A stretch of 64,000 nt of DNA from Paramarasmius palmivorus (lineage: Eukaryota > Basidiomycota > Agaricomycetes > Agaricales > Marasmiaceae). Under the pieces are notes generated by a model. The model searched no databases and was not told where the DNA came from. It saw only the letters and a program-made list of their open reading frames with translations. Shown in pieces: positions 43,828-55,484 of the stretch; position 1 is the first letter of the stretch; each line of letters begins with the position of its first letter. Location: positions 62,001 to 126,000 of the forward strand of contig JAYKXP010000052.1 in NCBI GenBank assembly GCA_037176845.1, given 5' to 3'. Made by a program: the position numbers and the translations under genes.

Positions 43828-46672
43828 TCATTGATATCCCGTCTCCTGTCGACGACGGTCAGGCCTAGCATATCGAGGATCCGCAAGAGGATCAGATCTA
43901 GGCGGCATAATCATAGGCTGCACCGATGTATGTCAGTTCCACCGAAAGCATTGCGAATACACAGTACCCACCAATGCGCCTCCTCCGCTTTTCTGTTTTG
44001 CATAAAATGCGAAGAGATCGGCGATTTGGTTTTCCACGTCTTGTCGTTCCCGATAGAGCCGATTAACTTCCTGTGCCATCCCTTGTACCTCATGTTTTAG
44101 CTGCCGCTTGAGATCCTCGACGTGCCCTGTATATATATTTTCTTGAGAACTGAGTTGCATAAAAGCTCAGTGAATATACCTGAAACATTAATGGCAGTAG
44201 CTTCCTTCATCGCCTCAACAAAGCGTAACCGTTCGCCTCTGATCTCCTCGGATAACTCTACTATATGATCAGTTGGATTCCTCGAAACACAATGGTCAAC
44301 ATACCCGCCGTAAGGGCCTTCAGTAGATCTTCATGTGCTACACGGTGCTGGTTCATCATATCTGCCATGATTTGGGGGGCTACGACATGATACTCAGCGA
44401 ACGGGTTTTGTCACATTATGGAGATCCCTTACAGATGAAATGACCAATACTCGAATTGAGGTGTGTGGAGATGCTATTGATAGTTTCCTGCAAGGTGGCT
44501 GCGTGCTGCTCGCGAAGTCGGGCCTCTTGAACAACCTGTCGGAAATCGGAAATTATGCCTTTCTCCGATGGTTCCCCAGCTCCAAGGGTGTCACATAACT
44601 GCTTTAGGTCACCAGACATCCCTTGAATGTGCGAGGTACCGTTGCTGACGAAGGCTTCCAACCACTGGTGACGCTCGCTCAGCATGTTTTAGGAAGGGCA
44701 GAGCCGTTAAAGGTGCTTACTATGTTTAGTTCATTGAGGTAACGAACACTATCCGTCTGTTGCTGAGCTTGAACATTGCGATGCTCCTCTTCTCGCTGAA
44801 GAATCTTGAGCATCTCAGCTGTCTAGAGAGGTGTGATTAGAAAGCTTTCACTCATCAAGAAAGGTTATACCTGTTCCTCAGCAGCAGTGCCTTTGCCCTC
44901 TATGGTGATTGATTTCTGTAAGATCTGAGAATTCCGCGAAGAGACTTCATCGAGTTTCTGTAGAACTGTGGAGAATTCGGTAGCCATCAACTTCTTTACC
45001 GCCTCCAAAGCTTCCAAGATCTTGTGAGCGTCGTCGTTAGAGCTAGGTGAAGTTTGTTGGTTTGAAGTAGAGTATGGTTGAGATAGTGGGCGGTTCCTGA
45101 GATCTTCGAGCTGGTTCTCAATAGACCTTAGTGTGGTCCTTGTGTGGTCTGCCTTGCCATCGACATTTGATATAGAGCTTCGGATTTGGTCCAGAGCGGC
45201 GGTAATGTTCTGGTTTTTGGAATGAACGATACTGGCAACCTCGCGCGGAACATTTTGGACGTTGAGCTGCAGGGAAAGAAATTTATCGTCTAGCTGTTCT
45301 CTGTCTGCCAAACGTAGTAGGCGATCTTGTATAGCTTTGATCTGGGGAGCAATATTGGCGGATGAACTGGAACCTGAGCGATGAGGCGAAGTTGGCGAGG
45401 CAGTAGTTGGTGAATCAGAAAGATCTTCTTGACCATAGATCGAGAAGATGGAGTCTGCACCTGTGGACCCGGCGCTGTCGTGTCGCTGCATCAGATGTCG
45501 TTCTAAGCAGGGTGCATTGAAGGGTGGTGAAAGAGGAACAGAGGATGTTTGCCCGCTGTGCTGGCGTTCGATCTGCGCTAGTCGCTGCTTGACAACGGAC
45601 CGATTACTGAGATTGGCGATTGAAGGGCTCTTTGATGGAGAGACAGAAGAACGAACAGAGAGGCTGGGAGAGGATTGGCGGTCCGGTATCTCCAGTGCAC
45701 GGAGCGAAAGCTTCAATCCTACTTTCGGATTGTTCACGAAGTTGGCGTCAGCTGTAGTATTGGCTATCATCACGGGAAGTTCTTCGGGAGGTGGAGGGAG
45801 ATTGCGTTCAGTAATCTCGGGAAGAGGCTTGGTTACGTTCAAAGTGGACCTCGTTACAGAGTCGAAGTGGTCGTTTGTGGGAGAAATCAGAGTTTGGCGG
45901 TACACACTTTTCGCCTCTTGAGCTGCTAAAACATTATCCCTGACCAAAATCAGCTGCGTAAGGACTTCAAGTCCAACGTGGAGACGTACCATATGGCACT
46001 AATCCACCGAGCTCTTTCCCGCGTTGTGTCTAGGGCAAATAATTCGTTGCATTGGTCTTGGTAACAAATCTCGAACAGCTTGAGGTTTTCGTTGCCACAG
46101 TCTGCATGCGAGACGAGAAGGGCTTTCTCTTCTGCGGCGAGTTGGTCTGGTGACAGGGACCGGACGTCGGTACAATTTTTCAAAGGAATGTGGTGATAGT
46201 CTGTATCGCCTCCCGTTATTTGCCATGCGAGTTGAATTCGAGACTCCTCTAGGGTCGCTGTACAATGTATCCATGACCGATATTGGGATCTTGATAGGTA
46301 CAAGAGAGAAGACGGCAGGACACCTGGTTCCAACGGCGAAGCTGATGCCTCTGGAGTGGGAACGGAATTGTCAACAAAAGGCGTAATGACTTGTATTGAC
46401 TCCCTTTTAGAACTGTCCAGTTTGAGTTTGTTATTTGCCTTCTTCAGAAGACCCATGAGGTTCCGGAACGACTGGCGCACAGGTGACTTGTCCTTTTTGT
46501 TCCCTGATGGCGAAGGAAGCTGGCGTAAAAGATTAGCAGTGCGTTCTGTGGCATAAGGAGAGTGGTGAAGAGATTCATAGCGTGTAATGAGTTGTCTGGC
46601 TGAGGGAGAATCATCCATGCTCCGTGGCCCCATCATCAGTGCGTCTGTCAAGACGTGAATTACCGCCATCAT
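43828..46672 (-). CDS. PH-domain and coiled-coil protein
   Basis: Start MMAVIHVLTDALMMGPRSMD (46672). Residues about 70-235 fold like a pleckstrin-homology domain (LPSSLLYLSRSQYRSWIHCTA, DTDYHHIPLKNCTDVRSLSP, LFEICYQDQCNELFALDTTR, RARWISAIW), suggesting phosphoinositide or protein binding at a membrane. The middle is Ser/Pro-rich and disordered. The second half is a series of coiled coils (QIRSSISNVDGKADHTRTTL; ILEALEAVKKLMATEF; VEDLKRQLKHEVQGMAQEVN; LYRERQDVENQIADLFAFYA), broken by introns of about 50-60 nt. Ends RRRQETGYQ at 43828. About 800 aa. Conserved-looking in fungi but not named; a scaffold or polarity function is only a guess. Confidence 0.75.
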
Positions 46673-46725
46673 CTGACCATGGGTATGGTCACTCTCCGAG
46701 TTTCATCCTCATGCATATGCCTATG

Positions 46726-46733
46726 TATAAAAG
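46726..46733 (+). promoter_or_regulatory. TATA box of the alpha-galactosidase gene
   Basis: TATAAAAG lies only 37 nt before the ATG at 46771, giving a very short leader. Confidence 0.45.
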
Positions 46734-46770
46734 GGATCGTCTAGAGCTGATGAAATGACAACCGTCGTTA

Positions 46771-48765
46771 ATGTTCAAGCTTCTGGGAATCGGCATCGCG
46801 TTTTCAATCTTGCAAGGAGTGTGGAGGTACTACGTCTGGCAGATTTCATGCATCTATTGTTCTCATCTTCGAATATAGTGTTCCTCCCGCTCCTTTTGCT
46901 GCACCATATCCCCCGGAGTATACTCCGTCGCGTTCTGTGGGAAAGCTACCCGCTCTCGGGTGAGTTTCAAGATCGTTGCCCCACTACATTTAGCTCACTG
47001 GTGGTGAAGGTGGAACACTTGGAATGCATATCGATGTGGTGAGTGTAATTAATCTGAAAGGCTGCAAAAACGTTTCCCAACATTTGGTTCTAGACATCAG
47101 CGAAGCCAAAGTGCTCGCTGCAGCCAACTCGTTCGTCAGCTTGGGTCTAAAGGATGCTGGTTACCAGTACGTGAATATCGACGTAAGTCTGTCTATTGTC
47201 ATACTTTACCCTACTCGCACTCACTATACTCAGGATTGCTGGTCTCTCAGAAACAGAGGTGGTAATGGAAGGATTGTTCCTGACCCCAACAAGTTTCCCA
47301 ACGGAATCAGCGGTGTCGCGTCTCAAGTCCACGCACTTGGCTTGAAGATAGGTATCTACAGGTGAATGGCCCACATATTCCTTTGTCATCAAAACTTATC
47401 CTTGAAAGCGACGCCGGAACTTTGACCTGTGCGCAATATCCGGCCTCTCTGGGCCGTGAAGCACTCGATGCTCAGACATTCAGCGAGTGGGGCATTGACT
47501 ATCTCAAGTATGGTGCGTTTACAACGGTACCATTGGCGTTCCTACCTGACTCTCCTCACACAGACAACTGCAATGTACCTGGAAATTGGAGTGATTCTGC
47601 TGTAAGTGAAGTATGTTCCATCACGAACATCACGCTCACCGGCCCTCAAAGTCACCACCTGATGGTGACTGGTAGTAAGTGATTACCCTTTGAAACACCT
47701 ATGTCATCTGATAAACTCATTCTGCAGCAACTCGAACTCGGGTATACGTTATCGTCAGATGGGGTACGCGTAGTCACTGTGTTTTGCTAATATTAAATCT
47801 AACTGTCACTTAGCATCGAGCTATCAAAGCTGTCAAGTCCTATCGAATATAGTCTGTGTATCTGGGGATCCGCCAATGTATGGGACTGGGGTGCGCGAGT
47901 GGTAAGCCTTACCAATCCTCAATGTAGTCTTCATCGTTCTAAAGCCTCCCAAGGGCCATTCATGGCGTATTTATGGCGATTCCAAGTGCGTATTTTTATC
48001 CTTATAGCAAGACTCGGTTTAGCTCACGACGAGAATGGCGTCAAAGTCCATCGTGGGGATACCTTGCGCAAATAATCAACGTCCAACTTGCTCATCTGGA
48101 TGCAGTCGACTTTTATTCTCATAATGACATGGACATGATGGAAATAGGTCTGTTTCTATCAGCTTCAGTTCATTGACACTAATTGAATACTTTTACAGGC
48201 AACGGCCTCACCACCGCCGAAGAGAGAACTCATTTTGCTGTCTGGGCCTTCTTGAAAAGTCCTATTCTGTTGTGAGTGGTCTTGCCTCTCCCAAAGTGTC
48301 ACGCACAAAACTGATTATTTCTGCTTGCTGCAGAGGAACAAATGTAAGTTGCTATCGACGGTCATCCAAATCAGTCATAATGTTTTCTTCCAGCTTGACG
48401 CTCTTTCCCAAACCCAACTTCAAATTATAACGAACCCCGAGCTACTCGCTTTCCATCAAGATGACACCATCGGCACACCCGCCAAACCATTCACTCCCAC
48501 GGACGGTGCACCTACGACATCTCCACCTGAATTCTACTCTGGCCAATCATCCAAAGGCACACATGTCCTTGTCGTCAACACTGGCGGGGGCGCGGCCACC
48601 AAAACATGGTCGTTAGCCAAAGTGCCGGGATTAGGAGATGGGAATTTCAAGCTACATGATATGTGGACCGGGCAGGATGTTGATGGAGTGTTCTCCTCTA
48701 CTGATAGTTTCTCCGTCTCAGTCGAGTCCCATGATAGTGCGGCATACCTGATCACCCCAGCCTGA
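46771..48765 (+). CDS. Secreted GH27 alpha-galactosidase
   Basis: Hydrolyses terminal alpha-1,6-galactose from galactomannan and raffinose-type sugars. Start [16 protein letters not shown] is a signal peptide. GH27 marks: [46 protein letters not shown], the nucleophile Asp in DYLKYDNC, WDWGARVGHSWRI, and the acid/base region [32 protein letters not shown]-terminal beta domain ([18 protein letters not shown]) ends LITPA. About ten GT-AG introns; several join exactly at conserved residues (LG+WNTW, KY+DNC). About 430 aa, normal for fungal GH27. Head to head with the PH-protein gene, about 100 bp apart. Confidence 0.92.
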
Positions 48766-48994
48766 ATGAATCGGCGGCCTGTAATCCGTTCGAGTGTTCT
48801 TGTAGCTTTCCTGTATCATTTCGAGCAGCTTGGAGAACTTGATTTGTGTTCATCTCGAAAAGTCCTAAATCGCTATATCATGGCACTACTACAGGAAATT
48901 TTTTGTACTTTTGATATGCATGACAAGCAGCTCCAGAGCATTCCAGAGAGTAATGTCGGCTGGGTCAAAACTCCCGAGGGAAAGGGGTGTCATC

Positions 48995-50107
48995 TCATGC
49001 AAACACCTTTGAGACAGCCAGCTCGTTTTCGCCCCGTGCTTGCTTCTCTTTCCTGCGAGATTGTTCGTCTTCGGCATGCTTGCGGATGTTGTACTTTTGA
49101 CCCTTCTCTTTGCGCATTGCTGATCTCACAGCAGCAGGGGATACGAATTCTACAGACGTTGTCAGAAGAGGCCTGGATATGACGCTGGTGAAAACCTACC
49201 AGGGTTGGAATACACCGTCGCTCCGCCGAATGCACCTTCGAAGATACGTATAGGTGTGAGAACAAAACGAGGTCCAATCTCGACTAGAGTTGTCTGCGGG
49301 GGCCCATTTGGCTGAAGTGGATCTTTTTCCATGATCTAAAGACGTCCAACGAATTAGGCCAGAAAAGTATGATAAAGGCTAGGGCTTACTTGGAAGTTTC
49401 GGAACCATATCTTGGAGTCGACGATGGAAAATGTAAGGATGTGGTCAATAAATGGTTTTGCTCTTCTCGCAGTGGGCGGGACGCCAAATATCTAGTGCAA
49501 AATCAGGTCACCATACCGAAACGAGTACACCTCGACTCACATGCGTAAAAACTTCCTTCGTCAGTTTGCCCCACTCTGTCTCCTCAAAGCTCTTGTCAAA
49601 ACTCAACAGCCCTCTACTTCCTTTCAGACAGTTTCCGGTCATCTTGAGCTCGTCCATAGTGTGCACATTCTGAACATGCATCTTTATGCTGGGCCCATTA
49701 GGCATCTTCGCGGCCCAAAGATAAAGGTCTTCGTGACGCCGTGCTTCAAAATACAAGGTATTGTTACAATTATTGAGATCTGCAAGTTCGGGTAGGAGAT
49801 GGAGCTGGGATTTGCTGTCCAGTTTGGAATCTACAAAACTAGTTAGATAAGGATATCTCTAGAACTAGTTCTCAGACACACCTTTCTTCACATGGGGTAA
49901 AAGTGCTTCGATATCGTTCATGAGATGCCGCATCCGATGTGTAACACCTCGAGATGAAAGCAGCAGAACGCGTTGCTTGTTCTTCAATTTCTTGGGAGCA
50001 GAGACGGATTGCGCTTCTTCATCAACGTCCATATCATCAGCTTTGCGTTTTCCTTTGGCGTCGGCCTTGGAAGCATTGGCCTTTTGAGCTTTGAGAACAG
50101 AGGCCAT
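48995..50107 (-). CDS. BRX1: Ribosome biogenesis protein Brx1 (Brix domain)
   Basis: Nucleolar assembly factor of the 60S subunit. Start MASVLKAQKANASKADAKG, then a basic/acidic tract and the Brix domain: KNKQRVLLLSSRGVTHRMRH, LMNDIEALLPHVKKDSKLDS, LNNCNNTLYFEARRHEDLYL, WAAKMPNGPSIKMHVQNVHT, MDELKMTGNCLKGSRGLLSF, DHILTFSIVDSKIWFRNFQI, ending QARGENELAVSKVFA. Four introns. About 310 aa, normal for the family. Confidence 0.93.
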
Positions 50108-51539
50108 TGCGGCACTCGAGAAATGAGAGTCGAAGTAGAAATTTTACGGCGCTTATTTGTCAGCGCAGCGATATTTCATTTGAGCGGAAAAGTTGATATC
50201 CACAATCGTACATATTCTATATCACAGAGGTTGGGCCTCTTCGAGGCGGGAGCTGAACCTTACAAACAGTAACCTGACGCATTCGTCTCAAACGCCCAGT
50301 ATATTAGAACTACACTAGCCAAACTATATCTACTTAATCGGAGCTGGGCTCAGAAAGAATATGCACATTACGAGCTTGCAACGCAATGTACACAGCACTT
50401 TGTGGTGCAACACACAGCGAGACGGTGTACTTCTTGACAAATCGGGTCTCGTGAAATAGCGAAGAAGATGAGCGGTTTCCCCTGGCATCGACCTCGATAA
50501 TTAGACGGGTTCGATATTTGATAACTAGAATTTGACGCGGTACTAACGACGAAGGTGTTTGAGAAGGACCTCCAAGATTTGCAACGTTTCCTGATATAGC
50601 TTCACGTCGACCAGGCTTCATTAACGCCGCAACAGGAACATTCGTACCGTTTCATGGCGGCATCATCAGTACTCTCAATGAACTCGCGAACAATATCGTC
50701 CTTTTCAGACTGAGGAAGGAGTATAGGAAAGTCAGCCGAAAAGGTTGATTTGGGTCTGTCCAGTGTCGATTGTCAGCGTTTCGAGAGTTTGGGTCGTGGG
50801 TCAGGATCTACAGCGGACAAGGAGCATTTACCAAGGCCTGGGTAGAGATAAAGTATGAGGCACGACTCATAGTATGCACGAGTCAAGAGTTAGTATTGGG
50901 GAAACACCGGCGACACTCGCATCCTGGTCCGAAACCAGACACACAGTACTGCACCAGTGTACCAAGTAAGCTGATCGCAAATCTTCAGAGGCTTTCCAGA
51001 CACTTCCATAAAGCGAGCTTCAAGGCGATGATATCGACAAAGGTGCGAGCACCAACAGAACGGTTATGTGAAAGAGAAGATTGTGATTGCGGTACCGTGA
51101 CAGACTGGGCAGCCTGATTCGAATATACAGGATTATGAGAGGAGGGAGAACAACGGTTACCAGCCAAAGTTGGTACTGAAGTGCTGAAGCGGATGGCCAT
51201 GCATCTGAAAAGAAAGTCAAAACCAGACCTTTGATTAGAGCTAAAACTAAACTCACCGGACCTAGAATACGAAGCTATAACTTGAACCCTTGAGACCAAC
51301 GAAGAAGAATGGGAAAAAGAGACGAAAGAGCCGCTAAGAAAAACTCTGGGGACTGTTGAGAGATGTGGAAAGCAAAGACCGAGAAAAACAAAAGGAAGGG
51401 CAGCCAAATATGGGATGGGAAAGCATCACCAAAAACAGAAAAGCATCCAAATACGGATGTTTGTACTTATTGTCAAACTGGCGGAAAAAAGACCTGACGA
51501 CTACAGCTGAACCTGAAAGGTTCAGCAATGAAACTAGTA
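50108..51539. other. Intergenic with possible decayed element
   Basis: About 1.4 kb. On the minus strand 50770-50620 the frame IVREFIESTDDAAMKRYECS + CCGVNEAW recalls the Cys motif of proteins commonly found beside Helitron-type elements in Agaricomycetes, but the frame breaks soon after. Two further minus-strand open stretches (50621-50334, 95 codons; 51407-50985, 140 codons) lack recognisable features. Confidence 0.4.
50620..50770 (-). pseudogene. Possible relic of a transposon-associated Cys-motif protein
   Basis: About 45 codons (DDIVREFIESTDDAAMKRYE then CSCCG) are open without a start. After EAWST the frame is closed by a stop; another frame continues (VDVKLYQETLQILEVLLKHL), consistent with a frameshift in old coding DNA. 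The family link is by recall only. Confidence 0.25.
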
Positions 51540-52895
51540 CTACTCTTTATTGAGCAACCAGCGCAGTCCTTTATTCCAGTCATCGGCAAACTTCACGGAT
51601 TGCTTAAGTTGTGGAATTAAACTGAAACCGTGCGGCACTCCAGGATATCTGAGTAATCGAGTAAGTAACATAAGCCAATATCACAACTGCGAGCCTACAC
51701 TTCAAGCCTCGTGCGTACACCGGCCTCCTTCAGTAGCTTCTCATATAGGAGCCCTTCATCTCGCAATGGATCGAGCCCAGCCACTTGAATAAACGCTGGA
51801 GGAAGACCACGGTGCGAAGACAACAACAGTGGTGACACCCTAGTGTCAGTCGGGGGTGCTTGATATAGCTCTGGATAGTGTATCAGTGACTACGACCCTC
51901 CACAATTTACTGATGCCGAACGTACTGAGCATGAAATTTATAGATTCCAAAGACAACGTTGGTGCATCCTTGTTTTGCTCTAGCGACAGGAGAGACGATT
52001 TATACCTGAAAAGCACATGAATCACGGGATATCGGGATCAAGGGCTCGTCGCACTTTTCGGGGTAAGCATCCTTGTGTATGACCATCGGGACAACGAGTG
52101 CTTGGCCAGTCAAGGGCTTATCCTTGAAGAACGGGTCGTCCCGAGCCAAATGAGCGAGGGCTGCTGCTAGATTACCGCCGGCAGATCCTCCGCCCACAAT
52201 GAAACCCTTGTCCAGAGAGGCGGAAAATTCCGCAGGATGTGATGCAACCTTTTCATGCATTCAGCATAGGAATGAGTATAACACTCTGATTCAGCAACAA
52301 ACATATTTGAGCGCAGTAAAGGAGTCGTTGACCCCTGTTGGGAATGGGTGCTCTGGCGCCAGCCTACATAGGGTCCATAAACTGTCAAATGGTGATAGTG
52401 GGCCGCTAACCGATAGTCCAAGTTAACGACAGAGACTCGGTGTTCCACGCTGAGGATCCTCATCTTATAATCATCCATGTCGGCACTTCCAAGAATGAAA
52501 CCTGGTGGAACTAAAGATAGGCATCATCGCAGAGAAGAACAGGACTCACCTCCACCATGCAGCCAGAACAAGAGTGGGAATGTATCCTCTTCTTCCCTTG
52601 GAGTTGGTACTACGCATTTGGCCAAAACCTTCACTCCTTCCTCAACCTCGATCTGATAGTCAAAGGCTTTGTACTCGGTGTCTGTCCAGCAAAATCGTCA
52701 GCCCGTTGAACCTGACATGAAGTCGGGCGCACCTTTGGGAAGCTGCGATGCGATTGAATGTTTGGTAGTCTTGACCATCTCGTTGGATTGTTCCCTTATG
52801 CTAGCGATGGGTGCTTGTGTATCCGGTGCTGGGATATGCGCCGCAAAGGGCGCGAACTCAGGATCTAGATCAGATAGATGAGAGTATTCAGCCAT
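51540..52895 (-). CDS. Alpha/beta-hydrolase fold-3 (hormone-sensitive-lipase-like) esterase
   Basis: Start MAEYSHLSDLDPEFAPFAAH. The oxyanion motif HGGGFILGS, then MRILSVEHRVSVVNLDYRLA, the nucleophile elbow GGGSAGGNLAAALAHLARD (Ser in G-G-S-A-G), a region PPAFIQVAGLDPLRDEGLLY with the catalytic Asp, and PGVPHGFSLIPQ with the catalytic His. Ends DDWNKGLRWLLNKE. No signal peptide, so probably intracellular. Five or more short introns. About 340 aa. In this family substrates range from lipids to lactones and drugs; not predictable here. Confidence 0.87.
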
Positions 52896-53117
52896 GTGGG
52901 AGCTGATGCAAGAATCGCAAGGGTAGCTGCTTATATAGGTTCTAAGCCTTGTGACGTGACAAGGACTCGGCTTCAAGGAGTGCGCATGTGTCTGTCGTTT
53001 ACACAATATGTTTAGTCGTAGCGAGTAGCACGGCCCGTACCATTCAATCGCAGTATATACTGACACCGGGCACGGTCAGGCATGTCGAAATCCGTAGTCG
53101 ATTTGTTACATTATGTT

Positions 53118-54161
53118 TTACATTTCACCGCATTCTGAAAAGTCGCAGCGCCGTGCCGTCAGACACAATACATCCATACTAAAAACGAACCAGAAAAGTA
53201 CTCACCGACAATCTTCACTGCGAGTTTTGGTCTGTTGTTCTGACCAGTTGGAACATTCTCGATCTTTCGCAACGTAAGCATTCCATCGATAACTTTGCCA
53301 AAGACAACGTGTTTTCCATCTAAAAAGTCGCATTTGGCTGTTGTTATGAAGAACTGAGGAGTGCATTGAGTGGAAAGGAAGCATGTGAACAAGGTCAATC
53401 CTGACCTGACAACCGTTCGTATTGGGACCAGAATTTGCCTGTTAGATGGGGCCGATTGAGAAATTGAAGGTATCTGGGGTATGGTTTAACGACATGCCAT
53501 TGAGAGAAGTCCAGGACCGGTATGCTTTTCTTGGAAGTTCTCATCCTGGACCAGGTTTAGTCAAGTAGAAGATGATTATCGACAATAGTATACACACCGG
53601 GAACTTATCTCCGTAGATTGAGAATGTACCGGTTCCATCGCCCTTCAAGAAATCGCCGCCTATTGAATGCTCGAGTTAAATCCTGTCCGGAACGGTTATT
53701 GTCGTGGCACGGACTGACCTTGACACATGAAGTTTGGAACGCTGATTCATAATACGCATGTCTTCTCGTTAGTTAAGTGAAGTTCTGCTATGACATACAC
53801 CGAAGACGTACACTCTGAGCTGAAATCAGTTCGAATCACGCTTAAAAGAAAGGAAGGACGGTACCTGTGGAATTGTGCGCCTTTGTATCCTTGGGGTCGG
53901 GAATTCACTCTAAAAAGGACTGACCACTTCAGTCTTGTGTCGACGGATATCTGGGATGATTGACGCACCGGTATTCCCCTGTACAAAGCTGCCTGAAGTT
54001 CTCTGCAGTCCTGCACAGCTAGATGAGCGGTATTCTTAGTCAAAGAAGTGTGAGGTTTACTTGGGTACGATGTCGCTGAAAAGTTCCATCTTGAGACGGC
54101 CAGCGGGCGTCTCTCCGATGTTGATGTCCATGAATACGACAGGTCTTGTGGTTGAGGACAT
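53118..54161 (-). CDS. Peptidyl-prolyl cis-trans isomerase, cyclophilin H type
   Basis: Cyclophilin, in animals part of the U4/U6.U5 snRNP. Start [20 protein letters not shown], then [118 protein letters not shown]. The catalytic Arg position of the FHRxxxxF motif appears as S at an exon junction, so the splice there is worth checking. A frame runs to a stop at 53159, but a 70-nt intron joins KIV to ECGEM, the conserved end, with stop TAA at 53118. An in-frame upstream ATG (MVMSKTELGVLG) could add an N-terminal extension. About 175 aa, normal length. Confidence 0.9.
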
Positions 54162-54521
54162 GGTGGTAAAGATGTGAGATTTGTGGACGCGTCGGCCCAG
54201 AACTCCGAGTTCCGTCTTTGACATCACCATTCCCACTCTGCCAGTGCAAGTCTTCGGCAAGTCTTAGTCTGGTTGGCAAATTCCCTAGGTGCTATTTATT
54301 GAATATTTTCTTCGGGTCCTTGGGCGTAACAATACGTACTGAAGCCTTTTCATCTCGAGCTTGCCGATCAAGGTACAAATGCAAGTTCGCAGAGTATCAT
54401 AATATCATTATCGTCAATGTACTGTATCTACTGTAAGTACAGTGATGCTGACCTGCAGTGGGCCACAAACAATTGCTATCTGCGTCCTTACCATCCATTC
54501 CTTCGCACAAACCCTCAGAAC

Positions 54522-55424
54522 CTAGGGCGGCATCCACGATACTGTGTCTGAATTTGCCTCGAAATCACCAGCATGATAACTCACACCATTTGCACAAAGC
54601 CATTGCGAATAGCGCTGAAGATCTTTTTTGTTGGCTTTTGCCCTTCTTAGCAGTTTTGTGGAATGGCCCCGTTGTCGATGCACAAGCACTGTGTACAGCG
54701 AGCTTCGCAAGTAGCGGCCGTTTCTAAAGTGAGGAGTAAGCCACACTGACAGCAAGGGGAATCTAGGGCGTACCGTAGTAGATTTCGCGTAACCAATGTA
54801 GTGCATTGTACAACCACAGTCGCGAATGGAATCATCAAACGAACTTCAACAGGTAGGGAAATTCGTATTGGTGTTAGTGAGACGGTTGGGGCACATATCT
54901 TGCTTACACCTTGATTCATTCCTTGAGAAGTCGTGGATATGTCGAGACTAAATGATGTTTGAGATACTCGGACAGTGAGCGATGTCATGGCAAGTCGGAA
55001 AGCGTGCAATTTCATCGACAACGGCAGCTGGGAACGTTTATACTGGCCGTCCGGTTGAGGTAAGGTGCATGAGACTAGGAATGGTCGTCCCACGAAGATT
55101 CCAGTGCTTCCTGCGTATGGTTCTCCATTGTAAACGCCTGTGAACTGCGGGGCAGACCGCAAGGACCATTAGTATTTCCTGCAATGAAGAGAACACTTAG
55201 GAGTGTATAGGTAACAAATAGGGCGCGGGTAGCACTTTTGTTCGGGGGCTTGTCTGCAACTCCCATCGCTGCCAAAGAAATTGAGCAGGGAGTGTCCCCA
55301 GACTCTGTAAAGCAACATCATAGAAGAAAGAGAAAAAATAAAGGTGCACCAAGGGGTACATAGAGACAGGCGGATGATCGGTCGGGGAAAGTTTATGCGG
55401 GTGAGTTGAAATTTCATTGTCCAT
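54522..55424 (-). CDS. Uncertain small hypothetical gene, two possible 3' ends
   Basis: No recognised family. Start MDNEISTHPHKLSPTDHPPV (55424), a hydrophobic stretch YPLVHLYFFSFFYDVAL, then QFLWQRWELQTSPRTK. An intron with donor gtgcta and acceptor ccccgcag leads to FTGVYNGEPYAGSTGIFVGR and SLTVRVSQTSFSLDISTTSQ. Further on, IPFATVVVQCTTLVTRNLLR is open. If the next 50-nt intron (gtacgc...tttag) is removed the frame runs RNGRYLRSSLYTVLVHRQRG to a stop at 54522. If it is kept, it ends in a Cys-rich tail CEARCTQCLCIDNGAIPQNC at 54647. Both are formally open. May be a real, lineage-specific gene or a remnant. Confidence 0.3.
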
Positions 55425-55444
55425 ACCTTTCTTTCCACAACCAC

Positions 55445-55484
55445 CATGCGATAACATGCGACAACATGCGACGACATGCGACAC
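55445..55484. repeat. Four 10-bp tandem copies
   Basis: Imperfect units catgcgaNNN repeated four times in a row, in the likely 5' flank of the gene at 54522-55424. Confidence 0.7.

Noticed and set aside
51020..51407. Ser-rich minus-strand frames near 51.0-51.4 kb
   Set aside because: Composition-driven, no motif, no plausible splice partners.
53159..53200. Cyclophilin ending at the stop at 53159
   Set aside because: The 70-nt intron instead gives the conserved ending ECGEM; the unspliced tail is unlike any cyclophilin.
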